Of a stretch of DNA of 64,000 nt, positions 52,909 through 61,803 are shown piece after piece. The translations under genes and the position numbers were made by a program. The stretch lies in the NCBI GenBank assembly GCA_002439165.1, contig DJTE01000040.1, positions 80,578 through 144,577 on the forward strand, written 5' to 3'. Source of the DNA: Chryseobacterium indologenes (GTDB lineage Bacteria; Bacteroidota; Bacteroidia; Flavobacteriales; Weeksellaceae). The notes under the pieces are model-generated. The model did not search any database and was not told where the DNA came from. It was given only the letters and a program-made list of their open reading frames with translations. Numbering within the stretch: position 1 is the first letter of the stretch; each line of letters begins with the position of its first letter.

Positions 52909-54435
52909 ATGCAAAAAATCATTAATTTGTTTGACTTCAAACAAAAGGTAGATTACAAAACAGAAGTATTATCAGGTGTTACCGTAGCCTTGGCATTGGT
53001 TCCTGAAGCGGTAGCATTTGCTTTAATTGCAGGTCTTTCTCCATTAGTTGGTTTATATGCCGCCTTTATGATGGGGCTGGTTACCTCTATATTAGGCGGT
53101 CGTCCTGGAATGATTTCAGGAGCAACAGGTGCAATCGCAGTTGTCATCGTGGCTTTAGCAAAAACCCACGGTGTAGAGTACGTCTTTGCCACCGTTATCC
53201 TTGCTGGTCTTATTCAGATGTTGGCGGGATTTCTAAAATTAGGAAAGCTCATTCGATTAGTGCCACATCCTGTTATTTTTGGTTTTGTGAACGGTTTAGC
53301 GATTATCATTTTTATGTCGCAGCTCGACCAGTTTAAAGACGCTTCCGGCAATTGGCTTACGGGTTCGAATATGTATATCCTTTTGGGCTTAGTAGCTCTA
53401 ACAATGCTTATCATCTGGGGTTTACCAAAATTAACCAAAGCTATTCCGGCATCTCTAACTGCTATTTTGGTCGTATTTGGACTGGTGTACTTTCTTAAAT
53501 TAGACACTAAAACCGTTGGCGATATTGCGTCAATAAAAGGTGGTTTCCCCCCATTTCATATTCCTTCTATTCCTTTTAATTTAGAAACACTTCAAATCAT
53601 TTTTCCTTATGCCGCAATAGTTGCGGGTGTGGGACTGATTGAAAGTTTGCTTACGTTAAATATCATAGATGAAATTACTGAAACAAGAGGCTATAGTAAT
53701 AGAGAAGCTGTGGCACAAGGAACCGCTAATATTTTATCTGGTTTCTTTTCAGGAATGGGCGGTTGTGCTATGCTTGGTCAGAGTTTAATCAATATTTCCA
53801 GTGGTGCAAGGGCACGGTTGTCAGGAATTATCGCTTCTGTGGCTTTGTTAATTTTTATTATGTTTGGCAGTGGTCTGATAGAAAAAGTGCCTATGGCAGC
53901 TCTTACAGGTTTGATGATAATGGTAGCTATCGGTACGTTTGAATGGGCAAGTATTCGCATCATCAATAAAATGCCACGACACGATATTTTCGTTGGTATG
54001 CTGGTCGCTCTGATTACGGTTGTTTTACATAATCTCGCATTAGCCGTATTAATCGGTGTTATCATTTCCGCTTTAGTGTTTGCTTGGGAAAGTGCAAAAC
54101 GTATTCGTGCCAGAAAATATGTTGACGAAAAAGGAATAAAGCATTATGAAATTTTCGGACCGCTTTTCTTTGGTTCTACAACAGCCTTTACTGAAAAATT
54201 CGATATCCTTAATGACCCCGAAGAAGTCATTATTGATTTCAAAGAAAGTAAAGTGGTGGATATGTCTGCTATTGAAGCACTTAATGTACTGACACATCGC
54301 TACGCTAAACAAAACAAAAAAATCCATTTACGTCATTTAAGTCAGGACTGTAGACAATTATTGAAAAATGCTGAAAGTGTTATCGAAATAAATATTATTG
54401 AAGACCCCACTTACAAAGTGATGTTGGATAAATAA
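52909..54435 (+). CDS. SulP-family inorganic anion transporter with STAS domain
   Basis: A 508-residue membrane transporter of the SLC26/SulP type (sulfate, bicarbonate or similar anions). About 11-12 membrane segments lie in residues 20-395, with typical stretches LSGVTVALALVPEAVAFALIAG near the N-terminus and GFFSGMGGCAMLGQSLINISSGARARLSG. The C-terminal STAS domain (from about 415) shows EEVIIDFKESKVVDMSAIEAL. The substrate cannot be read from sequence. It is probably cotranscribed with the DksA-like gene 6 bp downstream, and its own promoter is upstream. Confidence 0.92.
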   Translation: MQKIINLFDFKQKVDYKTEVLSGVTVALALVPEAVAFALIAGLSPLVGLYAAFMMGLVTSILGGRPGMISGATGAIAVVIVALAKTHGVEYVFATVILAGLIQMLAGFLKLGKLIRLVPHPVIFGFVNGLAIIIFMSQLDQFKDASGNWLTGSNMYILLGLVALTMLIIWGLPKLTKAIPASLTAILVVFGLVYFLKLDTKTVGDIASIKGGFPPFHIPSIPFNLETLQIIFPYAAIVAGVGLIESLLTLNIIDEITETRGYSNREAVAQGTANILSGFFSGMGGCAMLGQSLINISSGARARLSGIIASVALLIFIMFGSGLIEKVPMAALTGLMIMVAIGTFEWASIRIINKMPRHDIFVGMLVALITVVLHNLALAVLIGVIISALVFAWESAKRIRARKYVDEKGIKHYEIFGPLFFGSTTAFTEKFDILNDPEEVIIDFKESKVVDMSAIEALNVLTHRYAKQNKKIHLRHLSQDCRQLLKNAESVIEINIIEDPTYKVMLDK

Positions 54436-54441
54436 TTTGTT

Positions 54442-54771
54442 ATGACACAGGAAGAAAAAGCAGAATTGCAAACTGCAATCGAGCAAAAAATAACAAAAAC
54501 GAAAAAAGACATTGCGGACTACAAGGAAATGACCATACCTGTAGCCCCCGATGTTGCTATTGGAAGAATTAGTAGAATGGATGCCATTAACAATAAAAGT
54601 GTGTTGGAAGCCAGTTTACGTGAAGCCGAAAGCAAATTGATAAGATTAAAAAACGCTTTACAAAAAATCAATGATGAGAGCCTTGGTATCTGTATTAAAT
54701 GCCATCAACCCATTCCTTATAAACGTATGCTCATTATCCCTGACAGCGTAAAATGTGTGGGTTGTTCTTAA
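54442..54771 (+). CDS. TraR/DksA-type zinc-finger regulator
   Basis: A 109-residue protein with an N-terminal coiled coil (EEKAELQTAIEQKITKTKKD ... ASLREAESKLIRLKNALQKI) and a C-terminal zinc finger (CIKCHQPIPYKRMLIIPDS followed by CVGC). DksA-type proteins enter the RNA polymerase secondary channel and tune promoter activity. The length is shorter than DksA (151) and near that of TraR-like ICE/plasmid regulators. It starts 6 bp after sulP, so it may control sulP or the ICE genes. Confidence 0.85.
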   Translation: MTQEEKAELQTAIEQKITKTKKDIADYKEMTIPVAPDVAIGRISRMDAINNKSVLEASLREAESKLIRLKNALQKINDESLGICIKCHQPIPYKRMLIIPDSVKCVGCS

Positions 54772-54979
54772 TAGAAACTATAGCGAAACAATATCAACTT
54801 AAAGCAAGAATGCAATTTACTGGAGTAATCGTAATTCCAAAAGTGCAGTTCGTGAATGCTTTGTATGATATTAGTAAATGCTTGAACATTCTCTATTTCT
54901 ACAAACTGGATGATGCCTAAATGTAATAACAAATTTACGCTTCTCCATTTATAATTCAAACATCAAGAAGTAAAACTGA

Positions 54980-55798
54980 ATGGATAAATATTACAATGAA
55001 ACGATACAGAAACTGGAAACATCAATCAACGAATTAGAGATTGAAGCTGATTATTCTATTGAACGGATAGAAGCGATTATAGATATCATCCTTAAAAGCT
55101 TGTCTAAAATAAAGGAATATGTTTTAAATAGAGGTTTTAAAAATATTGATGAGGAAATACATTTTTTCAAACATCAGAAACCTGTCATTGTTGCAAAGCT
55201 CATTTACTATAATGCCATCTATAAAATCGAAACAAAAAAACCTAACGGAACTAAGCCTATCAGGAAATACCTCAATGAAGAATTGAACAAGCTCAAACGG
55301 TATTTCGACAACAATCTTGAATTTTATAAATACTACCGAACAAATAACTCATTTATTGATGATAAGCTATTTATCAGGGGTAAATATGATATAAAATTAA
55401 GTTTAGACACCATTTATTTTGAAACCGACCATAGATTTTCTACCATAGCCGATTACAAAGCAGCCAAGATACTGGCAAACGATTTAATACAAGTTTATAT
55501 TGAAGACCAACTGAATAATAACAATCAGAAGACACCATCTAACAGTTTCTCTTTAAATTGGGAAGAGAGCAAAACAGCATTAACTGAATTGATTTACGCA
55601 CTGCATTCGCAGGGTGCATTTGGCAATGCAGATATAATAGCCATCGCCAAAACATTTGAATGTACATTTAATATTAGTTTGGGCGATTTCTATCATACAT
55701 TTATGGAACTTAAAGCCCGAAAAATAAACCGTACCAAATTCCTTGACAGCCTAAGAGAAAGCCTGCTTAAAAAAATGGACGAAGAGGATGAAATATAA
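54980..55798 (+). CDS. rteC: RteC-like regulator of ICE excision/transfer
   Basis: A 272-residue protein of the RteC family. In CTnDOT, RteC activates the excision operon after the RteAB two-component system is induced. The N-terminal half is helical (SIERIEAIIDIILKSLSKIKEYVL) and contains FFKHQKPVIVAKLIYYNAIY. The C-terminal half (FSLNWEESKTALTELIYALHSQGAF) is the DNA-binding part of the family. No rteA, rteB or tetQ gene is found in the window, so its trigger must differ or lie outside. It is transcribed alone and converges on the next gene. Confidence 0.9.
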   Translation: MDKYYNETIQKLETSINELEIEADYSIERIEAIIDIILKSLSKIKEYVLNRGFKNIDEEIHFFKHQKPVIVAKLIYYNAIYKIETKKPNGTKPIRKYLNEELNKLKRYFDNNLEFYKYYRTNNSFIDDKLFIRGKYDIKLSLDTIYFETDHRFSTIADYKAAKILANDLIQVYIEDQLNNNNQKTPSNSFSLNWEESKTALTELIYALHSQGAFGNADIIAIAKTFECTFNISLGDFYHTFMELKARKINRTKFLDSLRESLLKKMDEEDEI

Positions 55799-55807
55799 TA
55801 AACATTC

Positions 55808-58800
55808 TTATAAGACCCCACGAGGCAAATGAATACCTTTTGTCCGTACAATATTCTCCGAATTGTTTGCTGTTTGCTTTTGTTTCTCGACCTGCTCCGC
55901 TGGTTCTTCTTTCGTTTCCGGAGTAATAGACAACTGTATCTTCCGTTCAACGGCAGCCAGTTCCGTTTTGAGTTCACTCAATCGGTTTTCTTTAGACCAC
56001 GAACCGTTTACCACTTCCTGAAGAACAGGTAAATCCTTTTGTATTTCCGCAATTTTCTTTTTTTCCTGTTCGATATAGCCGGGCAACTTCTCCAGTGCAT
56101 TAAGGAAGTTCATAACAGCCAGCTTTTCATCTTTGGCGATGATACCGTTGTTGTAGGTGTATTTGATATTCCCCTCGCCCTGTACCAAAAAGCGGTTTAC
56201 CCGTATATCCACGCCCTCTTTTTCAGACATTTCGGTTTTGACCAATAAGGTAAAACCGTACAGGCTTCCTATTTCTTCGTACTGACCTCCGGTGCGGGCT
56301 TTGTCCGCAAGCTGGTTGAGCTTTGCACCGATTTGTTTAATATCCGCATTGGGCGGTAAGCCGTCCAATTGTACAGGATTTGCGATTGTGCCGTCCGAAC
56401 GTTTTTGGATACGCCCTTGCAGATTATTCCAATCAAGGCTCATACGGTCAAAGCGGGATAGGGCTTTATCAAGTTCAGCCGTATAGTCTTCCAATTTGTA
56501 CTTCGCACTATACTTTGAACGGTTAAACGCCTGTTTTTCGCTTTCTAATCCGGCAATCTGTTTTTCTAATTTGGCTTTATCCAACAGGTCGGTATTTCCC
56601 GAAAGGATAGCTACATATTCCGAAAAGTTCATTCCCGATTTTTCGTCCATACTACCCTCGTCAATGGTTCGTTTGCCGAGATTGTTATTTTTTAATTGGT
56701 CTATGAATAGCTGTTTGTTGTACAGCAGGTTAAACTTGTAGCTATCTAATGATTTTTCTACGGCATAGATAATCACATCTACCTTGTTCTCTGCAAAGAA
56801 CTTGGCAATTTCATTGCCTTTTCGGACTGCCCGACCGTCCCTTTGAGCAAGGTCGCTTGGTCTCCACGGTGTGTCCAGGTGATGAACGGCAACTGCTCTT
56901 TTCTGTGCATTCACACCTGTACCCAACATACTTGTAGAACCGAACAGCACACGGATTTTACCCTCGTTCATTCCTTTGATAAGCTCCTTACGCTGCTTAT
57001 CATTTTTGGCTTCCTGTATAAAACGGACTTCGTGTGCAGGGATGCCGTGGTCTTCCACGAGCTTGCGTTTGATTTCGGAGTACACATTCCATTCGCCCGA
57101 CTTGTAGGTTCCTAAATCCGAAAAAACGAACTGCGTTCCTTTCTGTGCGTTGTATTGGTTATAATACTTGGCAAGGTTTGCGGCACAATGCGAAGCCTTG
57201 CTATCAGGGTGGTCATCATACGCACCGCTTACCATACGCATATCAAGCGACATTTTACGGGCATAGTCCGTAGCGATAAGCATCTTTGCTTTTTCTTCGC
57301 TTTGACTTAACGGAGGTCTGCCCAACAGTTCTGCATTTCCTGTTTTAGCAAACTCCATTAGCTTTTTAATAAAATCTTCCTGGTCGGGAGTAGGCGGTAT
57401 GTTATACAATACCTCGTTCTTATTAGGTCGGTCAATACCAATATCCTTTGCCGTTCTGTAATCTGTAATTTCGGAATAGAATTGAGCCAGTTCCGGTACT
57501 TTTATAAAGTAGCGAAAACGCTCTTTTGCCACAATATTATTAGCAACCGAAAATTCATAATCGGTCGTTTTTCTTGCATAAATGGCTGCCCAGGCATCAA
57601 AAGAGTGAATACCCTGTTTTTCCATTGCCCGTGGTCGCAGGTATTTGAACAGTAGGTACAATTCCGTCAGCGAATTACTGATAGTTGTTCCCGAAAGGAA
57701 AGTTGCTCCCATATCGGCATTTGTGCGTTCCTGAATGGTACGGATAGCAAAGAGCAGGTTCAATGCCTTTTGGCTACCGTCCACATTGCCCAATCCGGCA
57801 ACTCTTGTATGCCTTGTATTGAACATCAGGTTTTTGAACTGATGACTTTCATCTACGAACAAATGGTCAATACCCATCATCTTAAAATCCACTACATCAT
57901 CCTTGCGGTTTTCAATATCGTGTTGCAGGGTTTTAAGTTTGACTTCGAGGTTTTCTTTCCGCTTGATTACTCCGGCGAGCATCCCTCTGGTAACTTCCTT
58001 GCCTTGCGATTGCAGTGCATCGAGGTTTCGCTCTACGCTATCCAATTCGATTTCGAGGATTTCCTTTCGTATTTCGGACGACTGCGGTATCATACCGAAT
58101 TGGTCGTGTGTGAGGATTACACAATCCCAATCGTTGTTTTTAATATCCCCGAAAATCCGCAGGCGTTTTTGGGGCGTAAAATCTTCCTTGCCCGGAAACA
58201 GGATTTTGGCGTGTGGGTAAGCGGTGCGGTAGGCTTCTGCAATTTCGTGAACATTGCTTTTCAGCCCGATAATCATCGGTTTGTGTGCCAATCCCAAACG
58301 TTTCATTTCCTGTGCTGCGGTACACATTACCAACGTTTTCCCAGCACCTACTTCGTGGTCGCAGATAGCACCCTTGTTCAGCTTTATCATCCAAACGGTG
58401 TCCTTTTGGCTTGAATACAGGTCTTCAATGCCCAATGCCTTACGGTCTAAGCCCGGAAAGTCCTGATGCGTTCCGTCATAGTTTGGTCGGACAAAGCAGT
58501 TAAAAGTATCGTTGTATTGGTCGGTCAGCCTGCTTTTAAATTCATCGTTTTGAGCGTGGAGCCATTCGGTAAAGGCGGTACGGATTTCATCAATCTTGGT
58601 GTTCGCCATTTGTATGGCTTCCATATCCCGCACTTTGACCTCTTGGTCGCCAACCGTAATCTTTTTGGTAATATCAGGCGTGGTATTGACAAGGGCGTGT
58701 TTGAGCAGGGCAATCCCGTCAAACGTTCTGCTTTCAGCTTTGACAGCGTATTTCTCCCATATATGCAAATTCTTACGGTCGCACTTTACTGAAAAGTCAT

Positions 58801-61234
58801 CGGAGCTTTCAGAATAATGAACGAGTACGTCCGTATCAAAAAGATGTGAAGCAAATCGGGCATAAATACCTGTGGGTATCCAGCGTTCGCCCAAATTAAA
58901 ATCAAGTTCCTCAAATTCGATACGTCTTGGTCGGGCTTCTTCCAAAACGGTAAGGCTTGCTTTGGCTTCGGTATCAGCAGGGTTGTTTTCAATGTAGGTT
59001 CGTACTTCTTGAGCTTTCTCTACTACATTCCCTGCAATCCAGCGTTCGGCTATTTCATATTCCTTTTGTAAAGGATTGTAGTAAATACGACCGTGTAAGG
59101 CTTCTTTCAAAGCATCATCGGTCATACCGCTGATTTCGGACATATAGTCCAAATCCACGCTTCCGTATTTGTTCAGCGAAGCCGCTAACGCTTCTTCTGG
59201 ATTGTCCGTTGCTATAGTTAAGGTGGAGAAACTTACCGGACGGCTGAATATATCCGCCTTATGGGTTACGCCACCAACGATACGCTCCAAATAAGGGATT
59301 TCCTTACCGGAGCTATCCGTTTTGATGAGCTTGATATTATCGGCACTGTTAAGGTTTCCATACCTTTTGACAAAGGCATCGTAAAGGCGGTTAAGGTTCT
59401 CCCTTTCTTCCTTGTGTTCGGTCTGAAACTTTGCCTCTTTATGGTAAAGGTCTTGGTAAACATCACGTACAGCAATGTACGCTTCGGCTCTTGCTTTTTG
59501 TAAGGTCGGTAACTGCAAAGGGTGGAAAACTGCCGTACCGTCTGCTATATCTACATCTTGCAGATGACCGACCCAACCATTATCCACAACAAGACAATTG
59601 TTACGGTGGTACGATTGCAGTTCGCCACTATAAGGAGCAGGTTCGGGAATAGTATTGGGAACGGCTGGCTTATTAGCTTGGCCATTCCCGTTTATTTGTG
59701 AAAACAGGTCGCCGATAGTTTCCTGTTTTTTGCCGTTGGCTGACGTATTTCCATTAGTGGCTCTATTGGTAACAGGAGGCGTATAAGGTTGCGGCATCGC
59801 ACTACTGAACAGGTCAGGTTGGCGACCTATTGCACCTCTTCTTTTGTTGGTGCTTTGCCTTTTAACTTGTGTCGTTCTTTTGGGCGGAGCAGTAACTATT
59901 ACAGGTTCGTTCGCATTCTCAAACAGGTCGAAGATGCTTAGTTGCTTTAATTCCTGCGGACTTTCCCGATTGATTATAGGAACTGATAAAGATTGTATTT
60001 CCGGTTGAATGGTTACAGGTTCGATAACCAGAGGTGTAACCGTTGGTTCAATCGGAATTTGTATTACAGGCTCATCGTTCTGTTCGCCTTTGTATAAATT
60101 CAAATTCAGGTGCTTACCAAAATCTTCGGAAAGCATTTGTTTGAGGTCTTTGGCAATTCCCTCAATACCGTCTTTATGCGTATAGATGAGTGCAGGTTGC
60201 CCGTAAGGGTCGGTATCTAATCTGCGGTCGGTATGCACAATCCTTGTGCTGTCCTGAAAGAGCGCATTGCCCGGAGTATTATATTCTGTTTGCCTGCTTT
60301 GGCAAAACAGATCTTCCCTTTCGGTCAGACCTTGTTTTGCTGTGTTCCTTTGCAGGATAATCAGGTCGCTTCCGACTTCCGTACCTGCATATTCCGTAAA
60401 TAGGTTGTTGGGGAAGCGAACAACCGAAACCAAATCATTATCCTGCATCAACGCCCTGCGTATGGGTTCATTCTTAGGACTATTCAGAATGCCCTGTGAA
60501 GTAATATAAGCCAGCAAACCGCCCTCACGGAGCATATCAGCACCTTTCAGGAAAAAGTAATTGTGTATGCTTCGGGCAGCCTGTACTTTTGCGCTATCCC
60601 TGTTTCGGGAATAGGAAAGGTCGAAAACGGAAGTATCGCCAAAGGGAATGTTACTGGCAATTACATCATAGCTGTTCTGTTCCTTTTCGGGGATTTCTTC
60701 AAAACCGCTTATACGAATATTGCTTTCGGGATAAAGCTGTTTTAAAATCTTTCCTGTCAGCAAATCCTTTTCATAAGCGGTAACATTGGCTTTTTGGTTT
60801 TCTGAAAAAGATTGAATGAATGAGCCGATACCTGCGGAGGGTTCGAGGAATTTATCAATGTTCAGACCTCTTTCACGCAAGGTTGTAGAAATCGCATCTA
60901 TGACCTGTGGCGGTGTGTAAAAAGCTGTCAGCACAGAGCTTTTCATACTATCCACGTACCTGCGGTATTGCTTATCATCTTCGGAATGTTCTTTTAATAG
61001 CTGGTGGAGTTCCTGCGTAACTGGGAAAAGGTCGTGTTCTGTTTTTCTCCAATGATTGATGTCTATATCGTCCGCTATGGGATTAAGTACGAATTTAAGA
61101 CCGCCAAATCCGCTATAACGCATCATTGACAGTCTTTCGCCTACAGTGGCTTGCCGTTTCTCCTTTTCCAGTTTAAAAGCAATTCGCAGGGCATCAATGT
61201 TCTGTTGGAGATGTTGCTTTTTACTGAAGCCCAT
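55808..61234 (-). CDS. Giant N6-adenine methylase/SNF2-type helicase fusion (DarB-like)
   Basis: A 1808-residue protein. The N-terminal part is a methylase domain: motif I FLEPSAGIGSFIQSF (about residue 112) and motif IV VIASNIPFGDTSVF (about 195), where NIPF replaces the usual NPPF/Y. A Pro/Gln-rich linker (about 380-550) follows. The helicase part has Walker A HEVGAGKTLV (about 960), DEAH-type box FVDESHQF (about 1126), SGTTISNS and motif VI DTPWRPSDLAQRDGRAVRKG (about 1465). It ends in a coiled coil. Such fusions (for example DarB of phage P1) protect incoming DNA from restriction. Its start overlaps DUF1896 by 14 bp. Confidence 0.85.
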   Translation of the reverse strand: MGFSKKQHLQQNIDALRIAFKLEKEKRQATVGERLSMMRYSGFGGLKFVLNPIADDIDINHWRKTEHDLFPVTQELHQLLKEHSEDDKQYRRYVDSMKSSVLTAFYTPPQVIDAISTTLRERGLNIDKFLEPSAGIGSFIQSFSENQKANVTAYEKDLLTGKILKQLYPESNIRISGFEEIPEKEQNSYDVIASNIPFGDTSVFDLSYSRNRDSAKVQAARSIHNYFFLKGADMLREGGLLAYITSQGILNSPKNEPIRRALMQDNDLVSVVRFPNNLFTEYAGTEVGSDLIILQRNTAKQGLTEREDLFCQSRQTEYNTPGNALFQDSTRIVHTDRRLDTDPYGQPALIYTHKDGIEGIAKDLKQMLSEDFGKHLNLNLYKGEQNDEPVIQIPIEPTVTPLVIEPVTIQPEIQSLSVPIINRESPQELKQLSIFDLFENANEPVIVTAPPKRTTQVKRQSTNKRRGAIGRQPDLFSSAMPQPYTPPVTNRATNGNTSANGKKQETIGDLFSQINGNGQANKPAVPNTIPEPAPYSGELQSYHRNNCLVVDNGWVGHLQDVDIADGTAVFHPLQLPTLQKARAEAYIAVRDVYQDLYHKEAKFQTEHKEERENLNRLYDAFVKRYGNLNSADNIKLIKTDSSGKEIPYLERIVGGVTHKADIFSRPVSFSTLTIATDNPEEALAASLNKYGSVDLDYMSEISGMTDDALKEALHGRIYYNPLQKEYEIAERWIAGNVVEKAQEVRTYIENNPADTEAKASLTVLEEARPRRIEFEELDFNLGERWIPTGIYARFASHLFDTDVLVHYSESSDDFSVKCDRKNLHIWEKYAVKAESRTFDGIALLKHALVNTTPDITKKITVGDQEVKVRDMEAIQMANTKIDEIRTAFTEWLHAQNDEFKSRLTDQYNDTFNCFVRPNYDGTHQDFPGLDRKALGIEDLYSSQKDTVWMIKLNKGAICDHEVGAGKTLVMCTAAQEMKRLGLAHKPMIIGLKSNVHEIAEAYRTAYPHAKILFPGKEDFTPQKRLRIFGDIKNNDWDCVILTHDQFGMIPQSSEIRKEILEIELDSVERNLDALQSQGKEVTRGMLAGVIKRKENLEVKLKTLQHDIENRKDDVVDFKMMGIDHLFVDESHQFKNLMFNTRHTRVAGLGNVDGSQKALNLLFAIRTIQERTNADMGATFLSGTTISNSLTELYLLFKYLRPRAMEKQGIHSFDAWAAIYARKTTDYEFSVANNIVAKERFRYFIKVPELAQFYSEITDYRTAKDIGIDRPNKNEVLYNIPPTPDQEDFIKKLMEFAKTGNAELLGRPPLSQSEEKAKMLIATDYARKMSLDMRMVSGAYDDHPDSKASHCAANLAKYYNQYNAQKGTQFVFSDLGTYKSGEWNVYSEIKRKLVEDHGIPAHEVRFIQEAKNDKQRKELIKGMNEGKIRVLFGSTSMLGTGVNAQKRAVAVHHLDTPWRPSDLAQRDGRAVRKGNEIAKFFAENKVDVIIYAVEKSLDSYKFNLLYNKQLFIDQLKNNNLGKRTIDEGSMDEKSGMNFSEYVAILSGNTDLLDKAKLEKQIAGLESEKQAFNRSKYSAKYKLEDYTAELDKALSRFDRMSLDWNNLQGRIQKRSDGTIANPVQLDGLPPNADIKQIGAKLNQLADKARTGGQYEEIGSLYGFTLLVKTEMSEKEGVDIRVNRFLVQGEGNIKYTYNNGIIAKDEKLAVMNFLNALEKLPGYIEQEKKKIAEIQKDLPVLQEVVNGSWSKENRLSELKTELAAVERKIQLSITPETKEEPAEQVEKQKQTANNSENIVRTKGIHLPRGVL

Positions 61235-61658
61235 TTTCCTCTATCCATATTGCAATGGTTCCGGTTATTTCGGTATAGAGCAGGTCGTACTCTGTGCTAT
61301 AAGCGAAATCATCGGTTAGTTGATAGCCGGAGAAAACAGGCTCACAAACAGGGAACATTTTCAGGGCGAACGGTCGCAGTTCCTCATCTGCCATTATGGT
61401 ATCAAACTCATTGCATACCACCTGAAAAACGGTATCGAATTTGGAGAAATGCAAGCCCTCAAACAGAATGTAGTTGGCTATCTCGTTGCATTGCTCAATA
61501 GCGTTTCCCGAATGAAAAGCACCTTCGTAGGCATTGGCAGCCCACGAAGAACGTTGCTCAATAAATTTTTGGTCGTTTGCCTTTTCGGGAAAGCTGGTGT
61601 TTAATAATTCTTGCAGTCGCAACCTGAAATACGATAGGTCTTTTTGCTGTACATCCAT
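61221..61658 (-). CDS. DUF1896 protein
   Basis: A 145-residue protein of the DUF1896 family, which is frequent in Bacteroidetes ICEs. Conserved stretches are LSYFRLRLQELLNTSFPEKA, RSSWAANAYEGAFHSGN and AIEQCNEIANYILFEGLHF. It is helical and soluble. The function is unknown. Its 3' end overlaps the start of the giant methylase-helicase gene by 14 bp, so the two are translated from one mRNA. An ICE direct repeat lies 70-100 bp upstream. Confidence 0.85.
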   Translation of the reverse strand: MDVQQKDLSYFRLRLQELLNTSFPEKANDQKFIEQRSSWAANAYEGAFHSGNAIEQCNEIANYILFEGLHFSKFDTVFQVVCNEFDTIMADEELRPFALKMFPVCEPVFSGYQLTDDFAYSTEYDLLYTEITGTIAIWIEENGLQ

Positions 61659-61728
61659 ACTATTATTTGTTTTAGAATTTTACTTGAAGCCTAAAATTAT
61701 AGCAGTAGATAAGAGCCTTTACAGAAGT

Positions 61729-61761
61729 GGCAGGGTTTGGCTTTGAGAGGCAGGATTTGGC
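61729..61761 (-). repeat. ICE direct-repeat motif (copy E)
   Basis: On the minus strand GCCAAATCCTGCC (61749-61761) and GCCAAACCCTGCC (61729-61741), 20 bp apart, between a terminator and the DUF1896 start. The clearest copy in the window. Confidence 0.7.
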
Positions 61762-61770
61762 GTAATGGGC

Positions 61771-61799
61771 AATAAAAAACCTCTGAATATTCAGAGGTT
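61771..61799 (-). terminator. Terminator after the topB/ORF6N operon
   Basis: Perfect 22-bp palindrome AACCTCTGAAT/ATTCAGAGGTT (61778-61799) with a TTTTTTATT run on the minus strand, right after the ORF6N stop codon. Confidence 0.85.
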
Positions 61800-61803
61800 C
61801 GTT

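Noticed and set aside
54772..54979. 36-codon plus-strand frame (MQFTGVIVIPKVQF...) between the DksA-like gene and rteC
   Set aside because: Too short and without a clear ribosome site or family; could be a leader peptide but not supportable.
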